From: Chloroflexi bacterium RBG_16_56_11
GTDB lineage: Bacteria > Chloroflexota > Dehalococcoidia > Dehalococcoidales > RBG-16-60-22
Reading direction: 5' to 3'
DNA length: 9,910 nucleotides
Assembly (NCBI GenBank): GCA_001796865.1
Contig: MGNQ01000048.1
Location: 64,081-73,990 of the forward strand
Within the stretch, counting starts at the first letter, position 1. Each line of letters starts with the position of its first letter. Positions 5,807 to 9,910 of this stretch are shown here, piece by piece. The position numbers and the translations under genes were made by a program. Below the pieces are notes generated by a model. That model saw only the letters and a program-made list of their open reading frames with translations, was not told where the DNA came from and did not search any database.

Positions 5807-6886
5807 ATGAAAGCTGCCGTATGTTATGAGTTCGGCAAACCCCTGGTGGTCGAAGAAGTTGACCTGGCCAAGACAGGAAAAGGGCAGGTGAGAGTGCGCG
5901 TGGCGGCGACGGCGGTTTGCCACAGCGATGTCCACGATATTAAGGGAGAACTCCCCGGACCCGTGCCATTTATCGGCGGACACGAAACAGCCGGCTATGT
6001 CGAGGAGACCGGCCCCGGCGTTTCGGTAAAAAAAGGCGACGCCGTGGTCATTTCACTCCTGGCTTCCTGCGGGCAATGCTACTACTGCGTTTCCGGTTTG
6101 CCCCATCTTTGCCAGGCCAAGTTCGCCCCGCCGAAAGATGTGAAGCTGCATAACAAAAAAGGCCTGCCGCTCGTTCAGAAAGCGGGAGTGGCCGGCTTTG
6201 CCGAGTACATCCTGGTAGACGAGTCGCAGGTAGCGAAGGTCCCCGCCGACATGCCGCTGGACCGGGCCGCCCTCCTGGCCTGCGGCGTCATCACCGGTTT
6301 CGGCGGTGTAGTCAAACGCGCCCGGGTGAAACCTTTTGAAAGCGTTGTGGTCATGGGGGCCGGCGGCGTGGGGATAAACGCCATCCAGGGAGCGGCATAC
6401 TCGGGCGCCTACCCGATTATCGCGGTCGATGTCCTGGACGTAAAAATGAAGAAGGCCATGGAGTTCGGGGCGACCCACATGGTTAACGCGAAGAGCGAAA
6501 AAGCCGCGGAGGACATCAGGAAACTGACATCCGGGAGGGGAGCGGACTACGTCTTCGTGACGGTCGGCAGCATCGCGGCCATGCGCCAGGGGATAGCGAT
6601 GGCCGGCCCGCGGGGCACGATCGTCCTCATCGGCCTCCCGCCGGTAACGGAACAGCTCTGCTTTTCCCCGCTCGAGCTGATACCATTTGAGAAGAACGTC
6701 ATCGGGGGCTTCATGGGAGCGGCTAACCTGAAGATAGACATACCTAACCTGGTGACCCTGTACCAGGCGGGACGTCTGAAGCTGGACGAGCTTATCACCG
6801 GGCGTTACCCCCTCGGGCGAATCAACGAGGCGATAAAGTCCACCGCAAAAGGCGAGGGACTGCGTAACGTCATTATGTTCGAGTGA
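5807..6886 (+). CDS. Zinc-dependent alcohol dehydrogenase (MDR family), NAD(P)-dependent
   Basis: This 359-residue protein is a classical zinc medium-chain dehydrogenase, oxidising a hydroxyl to a carbonyl with NAD(P). Catalytic zinc ligands are Cys38 (VCHSD), His59 with Glu60 (GGHE), and probably Cys159 (LLACG). The structural zinc loop is intact: Cys88, Cys91, Cys94 and Cys102 (CGQCYYC, then C eight residues on). The Rossmann motif GAGGVG is at 184-189 and an acidic residue (Asp208) at the end of the second strand favours NAD over NADP. The ATG at 5807 follows CAGGAGGG at 5 nt, and homology starts at MKAAVCYEFGKPL; upstream in-frame codons are rejected. It is the first gene of a rightward operon, 38 bp before a CoA-transferase gene. 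The substrate could be a simple alcohol passed to the AOR, or a hydroxyacyl-CoA as in some MDR enzymes of aromatic degradation. Confidence 0.94.
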   Translation: MKAAVCYEFGKPLVVEEVDLAKTGKGQVRVRVAATAVCHSDVHDIKGELPGPVPFIGGHETAGYVEETGPGVSVKKGDAVVISLLASCGQCYYCVSGLPHLCQAKFAPPKDVKLHNKKGLPLVQKAGVAGFAEYILVDESQVAKVPADMPLDRAALLACGVITGFGGVVKRARVKPFESVVVMGAGGVGINAIQGAAYSGAYPIIAVDVLDVKMKKAMEFGATHMVNAKSEKAAEDIRKLTSGRGADYVFVTVGSIAAMRQGIAMAGPRGTIVLIGLPPVTEQLCFSPLELIPFEKNVIGGFMGAANLKIDIPNLVTLYQAGRLKLDELITGRYPLGRINEAIKSTAKGEGLRNVIMFE

Positions 6887-6924
6887 CGTCCGGTATTCGC
6901 TGACCTCACAGGAAAGGTTAGTCT

Positions 6925-8172
6925 ATGCTCAGTTGTTATCGCGTCCTCGACCTGACCGATGAAAAAGGTTTTCTCTGCGGCAAGTCCCTGGGAGACTTCG
7001 GGGCGGACGTCATTAAGATAGAGAAGCCGGGGGGAGACCCCGGCCGCAGTATCGGGCCGTTTTACCATGACTCGCCGGAGCCGGAGAAGAGCCTCTACTG
7101 GTTCGCCTTCAACGCCAACAAGAGGGGAATCACCCTGGACATCGAGACGGCCGACGGACGGGAAATATTCAAGAGACTGGTGAGGACGGCCGATGTCGTC
7201 ATCGAGTCTTTCAAGCCGGGGTACCTGGATGGACTCGGCCTCGGCTACCAGGTGCTCAGCAGTATCAATCCGGCCGTTATCCTTACCTCCATCAGCGGTT
7301 TCGGGCAGAAAGGGCCGTACCGGGATTTTAACGACCGGGACCTGGCGGTCTGGGCCCTTTCCGGCTATATGTATATCACCGGCGAACCGGACCGTCCCCC
7401 GCTGGCGCCGAGCTACCCTCACGCCCACCTTGTCGGGGCGATGAACGGGGCGGTCGGGACGATGGTGGCCCTCTGCCAGCGAAGGCTCACCGGGCACGGT
7501 CAGCAGGTCGACGCTTCCTCCCACCAGGGACTATGTTTCGCCATATCGATTGAGACCAAGCTCCCCTGGGCCTTCCAGCGGATAAATGTCTCCCGGGAAG
7601 GCAGAGATCGCGTCAGGGTAATGGCCAGAGACGGCCAGGTCAAGTTGCCCCTTCTCTGGGAATGCAAGGACGGGAGCATTGCCTTTTTCTTCTGGATTGG
7701 TCCCAACTTCGTCAAACATAACCAGGACCTCGTCCGGTGGATAAGGGAGTCAGGCATCGATCCTGGCCTTTTAGCCGGATGGGACTGGGAAAAAGAAACC
7801 TGGAGCCGCTTCACCGTGGCCGAGGTTAAGGAAATACGCCGTACCCTGGAACAGTTCTTTATGAAATATACCAAGATGGAGCTCAATGATTTATCCCTGG
7901 AAAAGAGGATCCAGCTCACACCCGTCTTGGCGCCTAAAGACCTGCTGCAGTTTCCCCAGCTCGTGGAAAGGGGCTTCTGGAGGCAGGTCGAGCACCCGGA
8001 GCTCGGAGAATCAATTACGTATCCGGGGGGGTTCGTTAAAGTCGGGGAGGGGGACTGCGGTATCCGTTTCCGGGCGCCCCTCATCGGCGAACACAACGAG
8101 GAAATATATAAAGGCGAGCTACAAATGTCAACGACCGACCTGGTCAATTTGAAAGAGCGGAGAGTTATTTAA
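6925..8172 (+). CDS. Class III CoA-transferase (CaiB/BaiF family), BbsE-like subunit lacking the catalytic Asp
   Basis: This 415-residue protein has the CaiB/BaiF fold and normal length. The N-terminus DEKGFLCGKSLGDFGADVIKIE (12-33), followed by PGGDPGR, is of the type seen in BbsE-like subunits. Further family segments are NKRGITLDI (65-73), DVVIESFKPGYLDGLGLGY (90-108), SGFGQKGPY (124-132) and TGHGQQVDAS (189-198). In characterised members an Asp (Asp169 of CaiB) forms an acyl anhydride. The aligned stretch here is SYPHAHLVG (163-171), with no Asp, so the protein is probably not catalytic alone. The next gene, 11 bp downstream, encodes a homologue that keeps the Asp, suggesting a heteromer. 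The start has AGGAAAGG about 8 nt upstream. It is co-transcribed with the dehydrogenase gene. The CoA donor and acceptor are unknown. Confidence 0.93.
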   Translation: MLSCYRVLDLTDEKGFLCGKSLGDFGADVIKIEKPGGDPGRSIGPFYHDSPEPEKSLYWFAFNANKRGITLDIETADGREIFKRLVRTADVVIESFKPGYLDGLGLGYQVLSSINPAVILTSISGFGQKGPYRDFNDRDLAVWALSGYMYITGEPDRPPLAPSYPHAHLVGAMNGAVGTMVALCQRRLTGHGQQVDASSHQGLCFAISIETKLPWAFQRINVSREGRDRVRVMARDGQVKLPLLWECKDGSIAFFFWIGPNFVKHNQDLVRWIRESGIDPGLLAGWDWEKETWSRFTVAEVKEIRRTLEQFFMKYTKMELNDLSLEKRIQLTPVLAPKDLLQFPQLVERGFWRQVEHPELGESITYPGGFVKVGEGDCGIRFRAPLIGEHNEEIYKGELQMSTTDLVNLKERRVI

Positions 8173-8183
8173 AAAGGTACATC

Positions 8184-9434
8184 ATGGCCAAGAGACCGTT
8201 TGAAGGATTGAAAGTCCTGGATTTCACCTGGGGCGGGGTCGGGCCTTTCCAGTCCAATTTTCTGACCTACTACGGGGCGATGGTGGTGCGCATCGAGAGC
8301 TTCTCAAGGCCGGATGTGACGCGGCAGGGCGGCGGCTTCAATCCCCGCGCCGCGGAACACGCTGAGGAATTTAGAGACCCCCGGAAGCGCCTGGAGTTCG
8401 GCGCGGCCTTCGCGGTGACCCATCCCGTGAAGAAATACGGTATCAGCCTGAACCTGAACCATCCCGAAGGCGTGAATATCTTCAAGAGGCTGGCCACCTG
8501 GGCGGACGTCCTGGTGGAAAGCTTTACCACGGGCACACTGGAAAAACGGGGGCTGGGCTATGAAGATTTACATAAAATAAACCCGAGGCTTATCATGCAC
8601 CGCACCGCCGGCTACGGGCATACCGGCCCGATGGCCAGCCAGCCCGGTTTCGGGCAGACGGTGACCAGCCTCACCGGGTTCTACACCATCACCGGCTGGC
8701 CGGACCGGCTGTCCGTCCCCATCTCATCGTTCTACACCGACCACCTCTCGCCCCTTTTCGGTGGGATGGCCCTGATTACGGCCATAGATTACCAGCAGCG
8801 CACCGGAAAGGGTCAGTGCATCGACCAGGCGCAGATTGAATCCGGTATCAACTACCTTTCGCCGCTGGTGCTCGACTATGCGGCGAATCGACGCGAGCTG
8901 GCCCTGAAGGGCAACAAATGCAGCTACGCCGCCCCTCACGGCCCTTACCGCTGCCAGGGTGAAGACCGGTGGGTGGCCATTACAGTCCAGACAGACGGTG
9001 AATGGGAGGGTTTTTGCCGGGTGGTGGGAAACCCGGAATGGACGAGAGACAGCCGGTTCGGCACGCTGGAAGGCCGGGTCGCGCACAGTGATGAACTTGA
9101 CGAACACGTTAATCGATGGACGGCGGATTTCACGGCGGAGCAGGTGATGACGATGCTGCAGGCAGCGGGTGTCGCGGCCGGGGTTGTGGCCACCGCCCAG
9201 GACTCGGAAGAAGACGCGCAGCTTAAGGCCTATGATTTTTTCCGTGAGCTGGAACATCCTTACCTGGGAAAACAGAAATTTTTCCATCCGCCGGGTTTCA
9301 CGCTTTCCGACGCCACCGCCGAGATACACCGCCCCGTGTTCCTGGGCGAGCATACCGAGTATATTTGCACGGAAGTCCTCGGCATACCCGCCGCCGACTT
9401 CAAGCGAATGGAAAAAGACGGGGTATTTGACTAG
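8184..9434 (+). CDS. Class III CoA-transferase (CaiB/BaiF family), catalytic BbsF-like subunit
   Basis: This 416-residue protein is a second CaiB/BaiF CoA-transferase, diverged from the preceding one. Visible segments are GLKVLDFTWGGVGP (8-21), HPVKKYGISLNLNHPEG (80-96), DVLVESFTTGTLEKRGLGY (108-126), GYGHTGPM (143-150) and RTGKGQCIDQAQIES (206-220). Asp186, in SSFYTDHLSPLFGG (181-194), is at the expected nucleophile position, matching the YTD pattern of related enzymes. The region after the N-terminal strand carries a longer insertion (about 46-80) than its partner. Its ATG has AAAAAGG upstream and lies 11 bp after the preceding stop, so the two genes are tightly coupled. It probably supplies the active site of a two-subunit transferase that moves CoA from a donor thioester, such as succinyl-CoA, to a carboxylic acid. 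The donor is inference only. Confidence 0.93.
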   Translation: MAKRPFEGLKVLDFTWGGVGPFQSNFLTYYGAMVVRIESFSRPDVTRQGGGFNPRAAEHAEEFRDPRKRLEFGAAFAVTHPVKKYGISLNLNHPEGVNIFKRLATWADVLVESFTTGTLEKRGLGYEDLHKINPRLIMHRTAGYGHTGPMASQPGFGQTVTSLTGFYTITGWPDRLSVPISSFYTDHLSPLFGGMALITAIDYQQRTGKGQCIDQAQIESGINYLSPLVLDYAANRRELALKGNKCSYAAPHGPYRCQGEDRWVAITVQTDGEWEGFCRVVGNPEWTRDSRFGTLEGRVAHSDELDEHVNRWTADFTAEQVMTMLQAAGVAAGVVATAQDSEEDAQLKAYDFFRELEHPYLGKQKFFHPPGFTLSDATAEIHRPVFLGEHTEYICTEVLGIPAADFKRMEKDGVFD

Positions 9435-9446
9435 TAAAAATGTAAA

Positions 9447-9555
9447 TGTCATTGCGAGGAATGCAACGACGAAACAATCCGCCCCATTTGTCGTTACAGC
9501 GCCAGAATGACAGGTAAAAAGTTTCACGGATTGCTTTGTTTCGCTCGCAATGACA
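9447..9555. repeat. Palindromic intergenic repeat element (MITE/REP-like, TGTCATTGCGAG family)
   Basis: This element of 109 bp fills most of the gap before the thiolase-like gene. The outer ends, TGTCATTGCGAG (9447-9458) and CTCGCAATGACA (9544-9555), are a perfect 12-bp inverted repeat. Inside them CAATCCG (9475-9481) and CGGATTG (9527-9533) also pair. An internal AATGACA (9506-9512) with GTCGTT (9490-9495) can pair with the same left arm (TGTCATT, and AACGAC at 9465-9470), giving a shorter alternative hairpin of 66 bp. Sequences of this kind recur many times in numerous bacterial genomes as non-coding repeats. There is no transposase inside. It ends 16 bp before the next start codon. Confidence 0.8.
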
Positions 9556-9571
9556 GATTGTTAAAAGGGAA

Positions 9572-9910
9572 ATGAGTATTAAGGACAAATACGCATTTGT
9601 CGGCCTTGGTCTGACCCGGCTGGGTAAAATCCCGGACACGACCCCGGACGAACTGGCGGCGGAGTCCATCACCCTTGCGCTTGAAGACGCGGGGATGAAG
9701 AAGAGCGAGGTCGATGGCTACATCTTCCAGCAGGGGATGGGCGGCGGCCTGAATGATACACTGCCCTTACAGATGGCCGGGATTCCCGCCACGCTGGTCT
9801 GGCAGGTGGCCAGTCTGGGCTCGTACGCCATCGTGATGACGACGATGGCCATCGGTGCCATGGAGGCCGGTCTTTGCCGCACCTGCATCCTGGTCTACGC
9901 CTCGAGTGCC
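9572..9910 (+). CDS. Thiolase-superfamily protein (SCP-x type), N-terminal part, cut by window end
   Basis: The visible 113 residues match the N-terminus of SCP-x/archaeal-type thiolases: YAFVGLGLTRLGKIP (7-21), ELAAESITLALEDAGMKKSEVDGYIF (27-52), and a helix-rich stretch AIVMTTMAIGAMEAGLCRTCILVYAS (86-111). These enzymes make or cleave beta-ketoacyl-CoA, and many partner a DUF35 OB-fold/zinc-ribbon protein. The segment normally reading CASG reads VASLG (79-83), so there is no Cys at the nucleophile position; Cys102 and Cys105 lie too far along. The part seen may therefore belong to a non-thiolytic relative or a subunit of a complex. The ATG at 9572 has AAAAGGG about 5 nt upstream. It follows the CoA-transferase genes after the repeat element and is probably in the same operon. 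About 270 residues should lie beyond the window. Confidence 0.85.
   Translation, partial: MSIKDKYAFVGLGLTRLGKIPDTTPDELAAESITLALEDAGMKKSEVDGYIFQQGMGGGLNDTLPLQMAGIPATLVWQVASLGSYAIVMTTMAIGAMEAGLCRTCILVYASSA

Noticed and set aside
6805..7524. Minus-strand open frame of 239 codons opposite the dehydrogenase end and the first CoA-transferase
   Set aside because: It crosses two well-supported plus-strand genes and has no ribosome site or family motif; GC-rich coding DNA often yields such frames.
8724..9527. Minus-strand open frame of 267 codons opposite the second CoA-transferase
   Set aside because: It is antisense to a gene with a full set of family motifs and begins inside the palindromic repeat.
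1..9910. CRISPR array, tRNA, rRNA, toxin-antitoxin or phage genes
   Set aside because: No regularly spaced direct repeats, no cloverleaf or rRNA-like stretches, and no proteins of those classes were found on either strand.

Overview
The window looks like a chromosomal segment from an uncultured anaerobic bacterium. A Dehalococcoidia-type Chloroflexota is my best guess. The reasons are the Thr/Pro-linker lipoprotein of an oligopeptide-type ABC transporter, the zinc-ribbon gene beside small RRM proteins, a tungsten-type aldehyde oxidoreductase (AOR), and abundant CaiB/BaiF CoA-transferases. A short-repeat element of the TGTCATTGCGAG type also fits, though it occurs in several phyla. Desulfobacterota cannot be excluded, because no rRNA or other marker gene is present.

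Left part (1-3428), all on the minus strand. In transcription order it holds a two-ribbon zinc protein (3428-3129), a Gly/Arg-tailed RRM protein (3055-2708), a second RRM protein with a different tail (2599-2264), a YgjP/DUF45 zinc metallopeptidase (2092-1520), and the start of a family-5 ABC substrate-binding lipoprotein (1227 to beyond base 1). The zinc-ribbon gene has its own promoter, a leader of about 110 nt, and a perfect 9-bp inverted repeat that reaches into its ribosome binding site. The lipoprotein gene also appears to have its own promoter and a long leader of about 250 nt.

Right part (3674-9910), a metabolic region built around a divergent promoter pair. An AOR-family tungstopterin/Fe-S oxidoreductase runs leftward from 5608. 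A zinc alcohol dehydrogenase runs rightward from 5807, followed by two adjacent class III CoA-transferase genes (6925-8172 and 8184-9434). Next comes a palindromic repeat element (9447-9555), then a thiolase-superfamily gene cut by the window edge (9572 onward). The two back-to-back promoters sit within about 65 bp, which suggests the AOR and the rightward operon are co-regulated.

Read together, the right part suggests handling of an alcohol/aldehyde/carboxylate series: dehydrogenase and AOR interconvert the oxidation states, the CoA-transferase moves CoA onto the acid, and thiolase-like chemistry follows. The first transferase lacks the catalytic Asp of the family and the second keeps it, as expected for a two-subunit enzyme resembling BbsEF of anaerobic toluene degradation. 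The thiolase-like protein has no Cys at the usual nucleophile position. The substrate is unknown. No CRISPR array, tRNA, rRNA or intact transposase was seen.
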